A stretch of 14,208 bases of DNA from Deltaproteobacteria bacterium (GTDB lineage: Bacteria; Lernaellota; Lernaellaia; JACKCT01), in NCBI GenBank assembly GCA_020633895.1, contig JACKCT010000034.1:1-14208 (forward strand). Direction: 5' to 3'. Positions 1 through 7,865 of the stretch are shown in pieces. Below the pieces are notes generated by a model. That model had not been told where the DNA came from and searched no databases. It was given only the letters and a program-made list of their open reading frames with translations. The stretch's first letter is position 1, and every line of letters begins with the position of its first letter. The position numbers and the translations under genes were made by a program.

Positions 1-1230
1 GACATTCCGTCGGATTTGGCCAAACAGATCCACGAGTACAAACCGGCCACCAAGGTCAACCTGCCCGGCTATCAGCCCAAGGTCGAGGGGCACATCAAGC
101 AGGTGCGCGCGGCCCTGGACGTGATCCGCGAGGCCAAACGGCCGGTGATGTACTGCGGCGGCGGCGTGCAGCGCTCGGGCGCGGCGCAGGAACTGCGGCA
201 GCTCGCCAAGGAACTGAACATGCCCGTCACCACGACGATCATGGGCCTGGGTGTCTTCGACGAGAACGACCCCCTCTCCCTGGGCATGCTCGGGATGCAC
301 GGCACCAGCTACGCCAACTGGACGATCACCCGTTCGGACATGATCTTCGCCATCGGGGTGCGTTTTGACGATCGGGTCACGGGCAATAAGGAGTTCGGCA
401 AGAACGCCCAGATCGTGCATATCGACATCGACCCGGCCGAGATCGAAAAGAACGTGCCGGTCAAGGTGCCCATCGTCGGCGACGTGAAGCACGTGCTGCG
501 TCAGTTCATCGACGAGCTCAAGGAAAATCCGATCAAGGACGACCGCAAGGAGTGGTTCGACCAGATCGCCAAGGTCAAGGCCACCTATCCGCTGGACTAC
601 GAGGTCAACGACGAGCTCAAGCCCCAGTTGGCCATCCAGCGCCTGCGGGCCCATTGCAAGGACGACGTGATCGTCGCGGTGGACGTGGGACAGCACCAGA
701 TGTGGGCGGCCCAGTATTTCGGCTTCACCCATCCGGACAAATTCCTGTCCTCGTCGGGGGCCGGGACCATGGGCTTCGGCCTGCCGGCGGCCATCGGCGC
801 CCAGATCGCCAATCCGGACGCCCAGGTGGTGTCCCTGTCCGGCGACGGGTCGATCCAGATGTGCATCCAGGAGCTGGCGGTCATCGCGACCGAAAAGCTG
901 CCGGTCAAGCTGGTGATCATCAACAACGGCTACCTGGGCATGGTTCGGCAATGGCAGGAGCAGATGTACGACCATCGTTACTCGTCGGTCTCCCTGCCGC
1001 CGGATGCCCCGCCGGATTTCGTCAAGCTGGCCGAGGCTTACGGCATTCGGGGGCTGCGGGTCTCCGATCCGGCCAAACTCGACGAAGTCCTCAAGGAAGC
1101 CGTCGACCACCCCGGGCCGGTGGTGCTTGACATCCGGGTGACGGAGGAAGAAAACGTCACGCCCATGGTCAAGCCCGGCAGTTCGGTCGCCGCGGCGGTC
1201 GATGATCCGGAAGATTTGGATTACCTGTAG
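1..1230 (+). CDS. ilvB: Acetolactate synthase large (catalytic) subunit, 3' part
   Basis: Catalytic subunit of acetohydroxyacid synthase, the ThDP- and FAD-dependent enzyme that condenses pyruvate with pyruvate or 2-ketobutyrate as the first common step of Val/Leu/Ile synthesis. The frame is open from base 1, so the gene runs off the left edge. The N-terminal pyrimidine-binding domain with its catalytic Glu is missing (roughly 150-170 residues by comparison with the family). Visible are the central domain with GVRFDDRVTGN, DVGQHQMWAAQYF, then GTMGFGLPAAIGA and the ThDP/Mg motif GDGS (residues 281-284 of the 409 visible) ending at the NN pair 308-309. NNGYLGMVRQWQ is typical of true AHAS rather than related decarboxylases. 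The TTG at 16 is internal, not a start. ilvN follows 46 bp later, as expected for the holoenzyme pair. Confidence 0.96.
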   Translation, partial: DIPSDLAKQIHEYKPATKVNLPGYQPKVEGHIKQVRAALDVIREAKRPVMYCGGGVQRSGAAQELRQLAKELNMPVTTTIMGLGVFDENDPLSLGMLGMHGTSYANWTITRSDMIFAIGVRFDDRVTGNKEFGKNAQIVHIDIDPAEIEKNVPVKVPIVGDVKHVLRQFIDELKENPIKDDRKEWFDQIAKVKATYPLDYEVNDELKPQLAIQRLRAHCKDDVIVAVDVGQHQMWAAQYFGFTHPDKFLSSSGAGTMGFGLPAAIGAQIANPDAQVVSLSGDGSIQMCIQELAVIATEKLPVKLVIINNGYLGMVRQWQEQMYDHRYSSVSLPPDAPPDFVKLAEAYGIRGLRVSDPAKLDEVLKEAVDHPGPVVLDIRVTEEENVTPMVKPGSSVAAAVDDPEDLDYL

Positions 1231-1276
1231 CCGCCACTTTTGTCGTTTGACAGATTCGAATAAAGGGTCACGGACC

Positions 1277-1783
1277 ATGACGCTGCATTATTGGGGGACC
1301 GAGAAAAAGCAATTGGTGCTCTCGGCGACCGTGGAGAACATCCCCGGAGTGCTCACGCGCATCTCCGGTCTTTTCGCCCGCCGGGGGTTCAACATCGAGA
1401 GCCTGTCGGTGGGCCATACGGAAGATCCGAACATCTCGCGGTTGACGGTGGTCGTCAACGAGGCGGACCATCCGATCGAGCAGGTGGAAAAGCAGCTTCA
1501 TAAGCTGGTCAACGTGCTCAAGATCAATCGCATGGAGCCCCACACGTCGGTGGCCCGGGCGCTGATGCTCATCAAGGTGCACGCCCCGCCGGCCAAACGG
1601 GTGGAGATCTTCGACCTGGTCAACGCCTTTCGGGGCAAGGTGGTGGACGTCTCGCGAAGCTCGATCGTCGCCGAGATCAACGGATCGAGCTCCAAGCTGG
1701 ACGCCTTCGCCGACCTGATGAAGCCCTACGGCGTCATCGAGGTCGTCCGCTCGGGCAAAATCGCGATGACCCGAGGGAAATGA
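1277..1783 (+). CDS. ilvN: Acetolactate synthase small (regulatory) subunit
   Basis: Regulatory subunit that activates IlvB and confers feedback inhibition by branched-chain amino acids. It has 168 residues, close to E. coli IlvH. The ATG at 1277 is chosen over the in-frame upstream ATG at 1202, which lies inside ilvB; AAAGGG at 1262-1267 sits 9 nt before it. The N-terminal ACT domain (about residues 12-85) contains N21, G24 and N39 in ENIPGVLTR and GFNIESL, matching the spacing of E. coli IlvH N11, G14 and N29 that contact valine. Feedback control is therefore likely retained. The C-terminal half (VKVHAPP-like segment, VDVSRSSIVAEI) fits the ALS small-subunit C-terminal domain. It follows ilvB by 46 bp. 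Confidence 0.96.
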   Translation: MTLHYWGTEKKQLVLSATVENIPGVLTRISGLFARRGFNIESLSVGHTEDPNISRLTVVVNEADHPIEQVEKQLHKLVNVLKINRMEPHTSVARALMLIKVHAPPAKRVEIFDLVNAFRGKVVDVSRSSIVAEINGSSSKLDAFADLMKPYGVIEVVRSGKIAMTRGK

Positions 1784-1800
1784 CGGCGGTCGCGTGTGTG

Positions 1801-1841
1801 CCGCATTTTTGGCGACTCCGAAGGAGCCCAAAAATGTGCGG
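1801..1841 (+). promoter_or_regulatory. Long hairpin in the ilvN-ilvC junction
   Basis: CCGC-A-TTTTTGG pairs with CCAAAAA-TGT-GCGG, enclosing an inner CTCC-GAA-GGAG stem, to give one long rod interrupted by small bulges. It lies 17 bp after the ilvN stop. No T-run follows, so it is not a classic terminator. The GGAG of the inner stem is also the Shine-Dalgarno of a 14-codon frame starting at 1834. The hairpin could be a processing/stability element or control translation of that frame; its role is inferred. Confidence 0.55.
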
Positions 1842-1878
1842 GATCCATCGCGATCATCAGGAAAACAGGTCACTTTGA
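1834..1878 (+). CDS. Possible 14-codon upstream peptide before ilvC
   Basis: ATG at 1834 follows AAGGAG (1821-1826) with a 7-nt spacer, an ideal ribosome-binding arrangement. The frame reads MCGIHRDHQENRSL and ends at TGA 1876-1878, which is 140 bp before ilvC. The SD is buried in the hairpin stem at 1801-1841. The peptide has only one Ile and one Leu and no run of branched-chain codons, so classic ilv/leu-type attenuation is not supported. It may be a regulatory upstream frame or coincidence. Confidence 0.25.
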   Translation: MCGIHRDHQENRSL

Positions 1879-2018
1879 GTGTGAATGACGAAAGAAATCC
1901 ACACTTTTCCGCCTCGTGCCTCGGCGTAAAAATGCGGCACACATGGAGTCGAACCATTATTTGAACCACGCGCCGAGTGCGCGTCGCCGAAAGATGAACG
2001 AGGGAGGATCGAGGGGTT

Positions 2019-3014
2019 ATGGCAGCCAAGGTGTATTACGAGAAGGACGCGTCGCTTTCGGCGCTCAAAGGCAAAACGGTGGCGATTTTGGGCTACGGCA
2101 GCCAGGGGCACGCCCATGCGCTGAATCTGAAGGACTCGGGCGTGGACGTGGTCGTCGGCCTGCGCAAGGGCAGCGCTTCGGCCAAGGAAGCCAAGAAGCA
2201 CGGCCTGGCGGTGGCCGAACCGGCCGAGGCGGCCAAGAAGGCCCAGCTCATCATGATGCTCGTGCCCGACATGGCGCAAAAGGCGCTGTACGAGTCGGCC
2301 GTCGCGCCGAACCTGAAGAAGGGCGACGCGCTGTTTTTTGCCCACGGCTTCAACATTCACTACGGCCAGATCGTGCCGCCGGCCGACGTGGACGTGTGCA
2401 TGATCGCGCCCAAGAGCCCGGGCCACATGGTCCGACGCACTTACGAAGAGGGCAAGGGCGTGCCCGGTCTGATCGCGGTCTACCAGGACGCGACCGGCAA
2501 GGCCACGAAGATCGCCCTGGCGTACGGCAACGGCATCGGCTGCGCGCGCGCCGGTTTGCTGGAGACCACCTTCTCCGAAGAGACGGAGACGGACCTGTTC
2601 GGCGAGCAGGCGGTGCTGTGCGGCGGCGTTTCCGAGCTGATCCGCGCCGGTTTCGACACCCTGACCGCCGCCGGCTACCAGCCGGAGGTCAGCTACTTCG
2701 AGTGCCTGCATGAGCTGAAATTGATCGTGGATTTAATCTACGAGCAAGGCATCACCGGCATGCGTTCGTCCATCTCCGAGACGGCCAAGTACGGCGACAT
2801 CATGAGCGGCCCGCGCGTCATCGACGAGTACGCCCGCGAGGAGATGCAGACGATCCTCGAGGAAATCCAGGACGGCACCTTCGCCCGCAACTGGATCCTG
2901 GAAAACCAGGCCGGTCGCCCGGGCTACACCGCCCGCCTCAAGCGCGACGAACAGCACCCCATCGAGATCGTGGGCAAGAAGCTCCGGTCCATGATGAGCT
3001 GGCTTAAGAAATAG
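2019..3014 (+). CDS. ilvC: Ketol-acid reductoisomerase (class I, NADPH)
   Basis: Converts 2-acetolactate or 2-aceto-2-hydroxybutyrate to the dihydroxyacid by Mg-dependent alkyl migration and NADPH reduction, the second common step of Val/Leu/Ile synthesis. It has 331 residues, the normal class I length. The Rossmann motif GYGSQG is at residues 25-30. The following loop carries R49, S52 and S54 (LRKGSAS), the basic/Ser pattern of NADPH-preferring enzymes. H109 lies in [10 protein letters not shown]. The metal-binding acidic residues are D192 and E196 (TDLFGEQ) and E228 and E232 (FECLHE). The ATG at 2019 is preceded by AGGGAGGA (2001-2008). A 235-bp junction with a hairpin separates it from ilvN, so it may have its own expression control. 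Confidence 0.97.
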   Translation: MAAKVYYEKDASLSALKGKTVAILGYGSQGHAHALNLKDSGVDVVVGLRKGSASAKEAKKHGLAVAEPAEAAKKAQLIMMLVPDMAQKALYESAVAPNLKKGDALFFAHGFNIHYGQIVPPADVDVCMIAPKSPGHMVRRTYEEGKGVPGLIAVYQDATGKATKIALAYGNGIGCARAGLLETTFSEETETDLFGEQAVLCGGVSELIRAGFDTLTAAGYQPEVSYFECLHELKLIVDLIYEQGITGMRSSISETAKYGDIMSGPRVIDEYAREEMQTILEEIQDGTFARNWILENQAGRPGYTARLKRDEQHPIEIVGKKLRSMMSWLKK

Positions 3015-3074
3015 CCGCAGCCCCCTACCGGCTGCGGGACTTTGCCCCCGCGGCCGAAAAAACAAGGCCGTGGG
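3015..3074 (+). other. Two tandem hairpins after ilvC
   Basis: The first hairpin begins on the base after the ilvC stop: CCGCAGCC (3015-3022) pairs perfectly with GGCTGCGG (3030-3037) across a 7-nt loop. The second pairs CCCGCGGCC (3047-3055) with GGCCGTGGG (3066-3074), nine pairs with one G-U, around an A-rich 10-nt loop. Neither is followed by a proper U-tract, so they are better read as intercistronic stability or processing elements, or weak terminators, than as a definite end of transcription. Confidence 0.5.
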
Positions 3075-3145
3075 ATTTGTTCCCCATTTGATCGCGCGGC
3101 CTTGAGCGAGAGTTGAGGCCCGCACAGCCCGCAAGGGAGGATGCG

Positions 3146-4792
3146 ATGGACGAGAAAAACCGAGTTCGATTTTTCGATACGACGCTGCGGGACGGCGAGC
3201 AGTCGCCCGGCATCAATCTCAATGCTTCCGAGAAGCTGGAGATCGCCGAGCAGCTCGCGCGCCTTCGCGTCGATATCATCGAGGCCGGTTTTCCCATCGC
3301 CTCCGAGGGCGACTTCAAGGCGGTGGAGGCCATCGCCCGCAAGGTCAAGGGCCCGGTCATCTGCGGTCTGGCCCGCGCCAACGAGGCGGATATCGTCGCC
3401 TGCGGCAACGCGATCAAGGACGCCGAGCGCGGGCGCATCCACACCTTCATTTCCAGTTCCAAGACGCATATGCAGCATCAGTTGCGCATGAACGAGGCCC
3501 AGGTGCTGGAGTTGGCGGTCAAGTCGGTTCGCCACGCCAAGGCCTTCACCGACGACGTGGAATTTTCCGCCATGGACGCCACGCGCTCGGACGTGGAGTT
3601 CCTGATCCGGTTGTTCAGTGCCGCCGTCGAGGCCGGGGCGACGACGCTCAACGTGCCCGACACGGTCGGCTACACCATGCCCGACGAGTACGCGGAACTG
3701 ATCCGCACCCTGCGCGCCAAGGTCACGGGCGGCGACGACGTGATCTGGTCGGTGCATTGCCATGACGATCTGGGCCTGGCGACGGCCAATACTCTCTCGG
3801 CGGTCAAAGCCGGAGCGAGGCAGGTGGAAGTCGCCATGAACGGCATCGGCGAGCGGGCGGGCAACGCGGCGCTCGAAGAGGTGGTCATGGCCATCGAGAC
3901 GCGTCGCGACCTGCTGGGCGTCGTCACCGGTCTGGAACTGCGCCACATCGGCGACACCTCCCGCAAGGTCAGCAAGCTGACCGGCTATCGGGTGCCTCGC
4001 AATAAGGCCATCGTGGGGGCGAACGCCTTCATGCACGAGTCGGGCATCCATCAGGACGGCGTGCTCAAGGAGCGCTCCACCTACGAGATCATGAAGCCGG
4101 AGACCGTCGGCCATTCGACGGACAACATCTACCTGGGTAAGCACTCGGGCCGCCATGCCTTCCAGGTCAAGTTGCAGGGCATGGGCATCGATTTGACGCC
4201 CGACGAGTTGGGCCGCGCGTTCAAGAAGTTCAAGGATCTGGCGGACCAGAAGAAGGTCGTCACCGACGAGGAAATCGAGGCGATCGTGCTGCTGGACAAG
4301 GGCACGGTTTCCGACCAGTTCCACCTGGTCAGCTTCCAGTCCTTCGGCGGGCCCAGCGTCATCCCCATGGCGGCGGTGCGCGTGCAAAAAGGCGACGAGC
4401 TCATTGAGCAGACCGGCAGCGGCGACGGTCAGGTGGACGCCCTGTGCGACGCGATCAACAAGGCCACGGATTTTCACGGCCGCCTGACGCGCTACGAGGT
4501 CTCCGCCACCACCGAAGGCACCGATTCGCTGGGCGAAGTGTTCGTCATGGTGGCCGAGGGCGGATCGTCCATGACCGGCCGCTCGGTGGCCGCGGACGTG
4601 ATCGAGGCCTCCGCGTTGGCGTATCTGAACGCCATCAACCGGCTGCTGCAAAAACGCGCCCTCAAGAAAGACAGCAAAACCAACTCGGAACTGATGCGTT
4701 CCAATCCCATGCAGGCCGATCCCGAACCCGTATCGGTCGGCGGTGAACGGGGCGTATCCGGGGAGGGCAAGGGTCTGGCCGGCTCCAAATAA
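3146..4792 (+). CDS. leuA: 2-isopropylmalate synthase
   Basis: Condenses acetyl-CoA with 2-ketoisovalerate, the committed step of leucine synthesis. It has 548 residues against about 520 for E. coli LeuA. The DRE-TIM barrel starts with [12 protein letters not shown], with R15, D16 and Q19 all present. The metal ligands follow in [10 protein letters not shown] (H204, H206), then HESGIHQDG and GKHSGRHAF. The C-terminal LeuA dimer/regulatory domain (from about residue 385, with [12 protein letters not shown] and AATEGxDxLGE-like [10 protein letters not shown]) binds leucine in the family. The last 40 or so residues, after [12 protein letters not shown], are a polar Gly/Ser/Glu-rich tail with no recognised domain. 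ATG 3146 is chosen because GGGAGG (3135-3140) lies 5 nt upstream; the upstream TTG at 3113 has no such support. leuC and leuD are not in the window. Confidence 0.95.
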   Translation: MDEKNRVRFFDTTLRDGEQSPGINLNASEKLEIAEQLARLRVDIIEAGFPIASEGDFKAVEAIARKVKGPVICGLARANEADIVACGNAIKDAERGRIHTFISSSKTHMQHQLRMNEAQVLELAVKSVRHAKAFTDDVEFSAMDATRSDVEFLIRLFSAAVEAGATTLNVPDTVGYTMPDEYAELIRTLRAKVTGGDDVIWSVHCHDDLGLATANTLSAVKAGARQVEVAMNGIGERAGNAALEEVVMAIETRRDLLGVVTGLELRHIGDTSRKVSKLTGYRVPRNKAIVGANAFMHESGIHQDGVLKERSTYEIMKPETVGHSTDNIYLGKHSGRHAFQVKLQGMGIDLTPDELGRAFKKFKDLADQKKVVTDEEIEAIVLLDKGTVSDQFHLVSFQSFGGPSVIPMAAVRVQKGDELIEQTGSGDGQVDALCDAINKATDFHGRLTRYEVSATTEGTDSLGEVFVMVAEGGSSMTGRSVAADVIEASALAYLNAINRLLQKRALKKDSKTNSELMRSNPMQADPEPVSVGGERGVSGEGKGLAGSK

Positions 4793-4825
4793 GGGAGCGG
4801 TCGGATCATCAACACGAGACGAGTT

Positions 4826-4862
4826 TGAGCGGTGGGGCAACGGGCACACCGCTCATATTTTT
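4826..4862 (+). terminator. Terminator-like hairpin between leuA and leuB
   Basis: TGAGCGGTG (4826-4834) pairs perfectly with CACCGCTCA (4847-4855) around a 12-nt loop and is followed by TATTTTTG. This has the form of an intrinsic terminator, though the loop is large and the U-tract interrupted. A second small stem (GCCGG 4871-4875 with CCGGC 4883-4887) and a 10-bp palindrome (ATTCGCGAAT, 4893-4902) follow before leuB. Partial termination would lower leuB relative to leuA; this is inference. Confidence 0.5.
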
Positions 4863-4925
4863 GAACACCGGCCGGCGGGGGTCCGGCGCGCAATTCGCGA
4901 ATGCATCAAAGGGAGACGAGGACAC

Positions 4926-5993
4926 ATGGCATCGTACGACATCGCCGTGATCGGCGGGGACGGCACCGGGCCGGAGGTGGCGGCCGAGGGCGTCAAGGCG
5001 CTCAAGGCGGCGGCGGACAAGTTCGGCTTTGATCTCAAGCTGAGCGACTATCCCCTGGGCGGCGAGCACTACAAGGCCACCGGCGAGCTGGTCAACGACT
5101 CGACCATGCGCGAGCTGGCCCAGTTCGACGCGACGCTGCTGGGCGCCATCGGCCACCCGGACATCAAGCCGGGCATCCTGGAAAAAGGCATCCTGCTGCA
5201 CATCCGCTTCACGCTGGATCTGTACATCAACCTGCGTCCGGTGAAATTGTATCCGGGCGTGCCCTGTCCCTTGAAGGACGTGGCCGACGGGGGCATCGAC
5301 TTTGTCGTGGTGCGCGAGAACACCGAGGGCCTCTACGCGGGCGCGGGCGGATTCCTGAAGAAAGGCACGCCCGACGAGGTGGCGGTGCAGGAGTCGATCA
5401 ACACCCGCAAGGGCGTCGAGCGGTGCATCCGCTATGCGTTCGAGTACACGAAGAAACGCAACAAGGGCAACATGCTGACCCTGGCCGGCAAGACCAACGT
5501 GCTGACCTACGCCTTCGACCTGTGGGAGCGGGCGTTCAACGAGGTGGCGCCGGAGTATCCGGGCATCAAGACCGACTACAACCACGTCGACGCCATCACC
5601 ATGTGGTTCGTCAAGAACCCGGAGTACTTCGACGTGATCGTCACGGACAATATGTTCGGCGACATCATCACGGACCTGGGCGCGATGATCCAAGGCGGCA
5701 TGGGCGTGGCGGCCGGCGGCAACATCAACGCCGACCCGGACGGCACCGCCATGTTCGAGCCCATCGGCGGCTCGGCGCCCAAGTACACCGGCAAGGGCGT
5801 CATCAACCCGCTGGCGGCCATCGGCGCCGCGTCGATGCTGTTGGACCACTTGAACGAGTCGGCCGCGGCGGCCGCCATCGAGGACGCGATGGTCAAGGCC
5901 ATCAACACCGACATGAAGGGCCTGGCCGCCGGGAAGATGGGTATGTCCACGTCCGAGGTCGGCGACAAGGTCGCTCAGTACATACAGAGTTAG
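4926..5993 (+). CDS. leuB: 3-isopropylmalate dehydrogenase (isocitrate/isopropylmalate dehydrogenase family)
   Basis: NAD-dependent oxidative decarboxylation of 3-isopropylmalate to 2-ketoisocaproate; family members also oxidise 3-methylmalate made through citramalate. It has 355 residues. The substrate loop [24 protein letters not shown], with two Arg at IPMDH positions, resembles actinobacterial LeuB more than isocitrate dehydrogenase, which has a Ser/Asn phosphorylation loop here. Catalytic residues Y137 (ENTEGLY) and K189 (AGKTN) and metal ligands D222, D246 and D250 match the D217/D241/D245 spacing of Thermus IPMDH. ATG 4926 has AAAGGGAGA at 4908-4916. The neighbours leuA and cimA support a shared leucine/isoleucine role. 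Homoisocitrate, tartrate or D-malate dehydrogenase cannot be excluded from sequence alone. Confidence 0.85.
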   Translation: MASYDIAVIGGDGTGPEVAAEGVKALKAAADKFGFDLKLSDYPLGGEHYKATGELVNDSTMRELAQFDATLLGAIGHPDIKPGILEKGILLHIRFTLDLYINLRPVKLYPGVPCPLKDVADGGIDFVVVRENTEGLYAGAGGFLKKGTPDEVAVQESINTRKGVERCIRYAFEYTKKRNKGNMLTLAGKTNVLTYAFDLWERAFNEVAPEYPGIKTDYNHVDAITMWFVKNPEYFDVIVTDNMFGDIITDLGAMIQGGMGVAAGGNINADPDGTAMFEPIGGSAPKYTGKGVINPLAAIGAASMLLDHLNESAAAAAIEDAMVKAINTDMKGLAAGKMGMSTSEVGDKVAQYIQS

Positions 5994-5996
5994 TTT

Positions 5997-6118
5997 TTCC
6001 GCCTCTAACGGCGGAATGCGGCTCCTAGCGGGGCTGCTTTGCGTTTTGCTCAGGCGGCCCGGCGGGGCCGCTTGGGACCGTCGGGCTGATCGGACCGGTC
6101 TTTTCGGGCCGGGCCGAT
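5997..6118 (+). promoter_or_regulatory. Four consecutive hairpins in the leuB-cimA junction
   Basis: Four stems follow one another with short spacers. Stem 1: TTCCGCC (5997-6003) with GGCGGAA (6010-6016). Stem 2: GCGGCTCC (6018-6025) with GGGGCTGC (6030-6037), two G-U pairs, then TTTGCGTTTT, which is terminator-like. Stem 3: CAGGCGGCCC (6051-6060) with GGGCCGCTTG (6065-6074), ten pairs with one G-U and a 4-nt loop. Stem 4: ATCGG-CCGGTC (6089-6100) with GGCCGG-CCGAT (6107-6118). The first lies 4 bp past the leuB stop; cimA starts 82 bp after the last. The array could be an attenuator or terminator cluster, or a protein- or ligand-binding leader for cimA. No known riboswitch consensus was recognised. 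Confidence 0.55.
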
Positions 6119-6200
6119 AGGGGAATGGACAACGCGCCGCTCCCAACACCCAAGCCCGAATCGCCCGCCGTCGCATCGAGCGGGCAAGGAAGTTCGAATC

Positions 6201-7865
6201 ATGGCCGCGAAACAGCAGATCTATCTTTACGACACCACCCTTCGCGACGGCATGGCCGGCGAGGGCGTGAATTTTTCGACGAACGACAAGGTGCTCATCT
6301 GCGAGCACTTGGATCGTTTCGGGGTGCATTACATCGAGGGCGGCTATCCGGGCTCCAATCCCAAGGAAATGGAGTTCTTCGCGGCGATGGCCAAGCGCCC
6401 CCTGGCCACCTCCAAGCTCACCGCCTTCGGCGCCACGCGACGCAAGAACACGCCGGTCGCCAAGGACCCGGGTATCAAGGCCCTGCTCGACGCCAAGACC
6501 CCGGCGGTGTGCATCTTCGGAAAGTCGTCCGAGTTTCAGGTGAAGGTCGCGCTCAACACGAGCCTCAAAGAGAACCTGGCGATGATCAGCGACTCGGTGG
6601 CCCACTTGAAGTCCAAGGGCCGGGAGGTCGTCTACGACGCCGAGCACTTCTTCGACGGCTTCAAGACCAGCCCGGAATACACGGTCAAGACCCTCGAAGC
6701 GGCCCAGGCGGCCGGTGCGGATTTCATCGTCCTTTGCGACACCAACGGGGGCACCCTGCCCGGCGAAATCGAGACGATCGTCCGCCATCTGGTCGGCGCC
6801 GGGTTCACTCGCCTGGGCATCCATACGCACAACGACACCGGCTGCGGCGTCGCCAATTCTCTGGTGGCGGTGGACAACGGATGCATCATGGTCCACGGCA
6901 CCGTCAACGGCCTGGGTGAACGCACCGGCAACGCGGACCTGTGCGCGATCATCCCGTCGCTGCAACTGAAGATGGGCTACAAGGCCGTGCCCGCGGCCAA
7001 GCTCAAGCGCCTGTCCGAGCTGTCCCACTTCGTGGCCGAGACGGCGAATATGAGCCCGGACCCGTATCAGCCCTACGTGGGCAAGTCGGCGTTTTCCCAC
7101 AAGGGCGGCGCCCACGGCTCGGCGGTGCGCAAGGACCCGAGCACCTACGAACACATCGACCCGAACCTGGTCGGCAACACGCGCAAACTGGTCGTCTCCG
7201 AAATCGCCGGGCGGGCGACGCTGCAAAATCGCCTCAAGGCGCTGAACATCCAACTTGACGACGCGCAACTCGCCAAGTTCAGCGAGTCCATCAAGGCCAA
7301 GGAGAACGAGGGGTATTCCTTCGAGGACGCCGACGGGTCCATTGCGTTGATGGCCCTGGACACGGCCGCCAAGAAGCGGCGATTTTTCCAGGTGGAAAGC
7401 TACCACGTGCACATCCACCGTTTCCCCAAGGACGTGCCCCACAACGGCGACAAGACGCACACCCTGTGCGACGCCACGCTGCTGCTCAATGTGAACGGCG
7501 TGCCGGTCATGGCCCACAGCGACGTGCACAACGGGCCGGTCAACGCCTTGGACGCGGCCATGCGCAAATGTCTGGAAGGGCAATTCCCGGCTATCAATAA
7601 GATCCAGTTGACCGACTACAAGGTGCGCGTCATCGACGGCAAGCTGGGCACCAAGTCCGTCACCCGGGTCTGGATCGAATCCACCGACGGCAAGCACACC
7701 TGGGGCACGGTGGGCGTGAGCCCGAATATCATCGCGGCCAGTTGGGCGGCGCTCAAACAGAGCGTCGAATACGGCCTGTATTTGCACCATCGATCCGGGG
7801 CGAAGGCGTCCACGGAGAAATCGAAGTCCGTCAAGGCCGACAAGGCGAAGAAGAAAGCGTCATGA
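6201..7865 (+). CDS. cimA: (R)-citramalate synthase
   Basis: Condenses pyruvate and acetyl-CoA to (R)-citramalate, opening the threonine-independent isoleucine route. It has 554 residues. The DRE-TIM barrel starts DTTLRDG (R15, D16) and is followed by HYIEGGYPGSNPKEMEFF, a signature of the Geobacter-type CimA subfamily rather than LeuA. Metal and active-site segments HTHNDTGCGVANSL (H208, H210) and VNGLGERTGNADL are present. The C-terminal half has VGKSAFSHKGGAHGSAV, SEIAGRA and a regulatory dimer domain up to about residue 525, then a Lys/Ser-rich tail. Odd point: residue 19 is Ala (RDGMAG) where the superfamily nearly always has Gln (RDGxQ, as in LeuA here). ATG 6201 has AAGGAAG at 6186-6192. 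Its TGA overlaps the next ATG (ATGA), implying translational coupling to the aromatic enzyme. Confidence 0.92.
   Translation: MAAKQQIYLYDTTLRDGMAGEGVNFSTNDKVLICEHLDRFGVHYIEGGYPGSNPKEMEFFAAMAKRPLATSKLTAFGATRRKNTPVAKDPGIKALLDAKTPAVCIFGKSSEFQVKVALNTSLKENLAMISDSVAHLKSKGREVVYDAEHFFDGFKTSPEYTVKTLEAAQAAGADFIVLCDTNGGTLPGEIETIVRHLVGAGFTRLGIHTHNDTGCGVANSLVAVDNGCIMVHGTVNGLGERTGNADLCAIIPSLQLKMGYKAVPAAKLKRLSELSHFVAETANMSPDPYQPYVGKSAFSHKGGAHGSAVRKDPSTYEHIDPNLVGNTRKLVVSEIAGRATLQNRLKALNIQLDDAQLAKFSESIKAKENEGYSFEDADGSIALMALDTAAKKRRFFQVESYHVHIHRFPKDVPHNGDKTHTLCDATLLLNVNGVPVMAHSDVHNGPVNALDAAMRKCLEGQFPAINKIQLTDYKVRVIDGKLGTKSVTRVWIESTDGKHTWGTVGVSPNIIAASWAALKQSVEYGLYLHHRSGAKASTEKSKSVKADKAKKKAS

Noticed and set aside
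1878-1905. Inverted repeat AGTGTG / CACACT upstream of ilvC as an operator
   Set aside because: Arms of only 6 bp with a 16-bp spacer and no promoter nearby; could be chance.
2924-4849. A 641-codon minus-strand open frame opposite leuA
   Set aside because: Shadow of leuA; His/Arg/Gly-rich translation with no family features.
4809-7790. A 993-codon open frame on the minus strand opposite leuB and cimA
   Set aside because: Antisense to two well-supported genes. Composition (Arg/His/Val/Asp-rich, low Lys and Asn) is that of complementary-strand translation in GC-rich DNA, with no recognisable motif.
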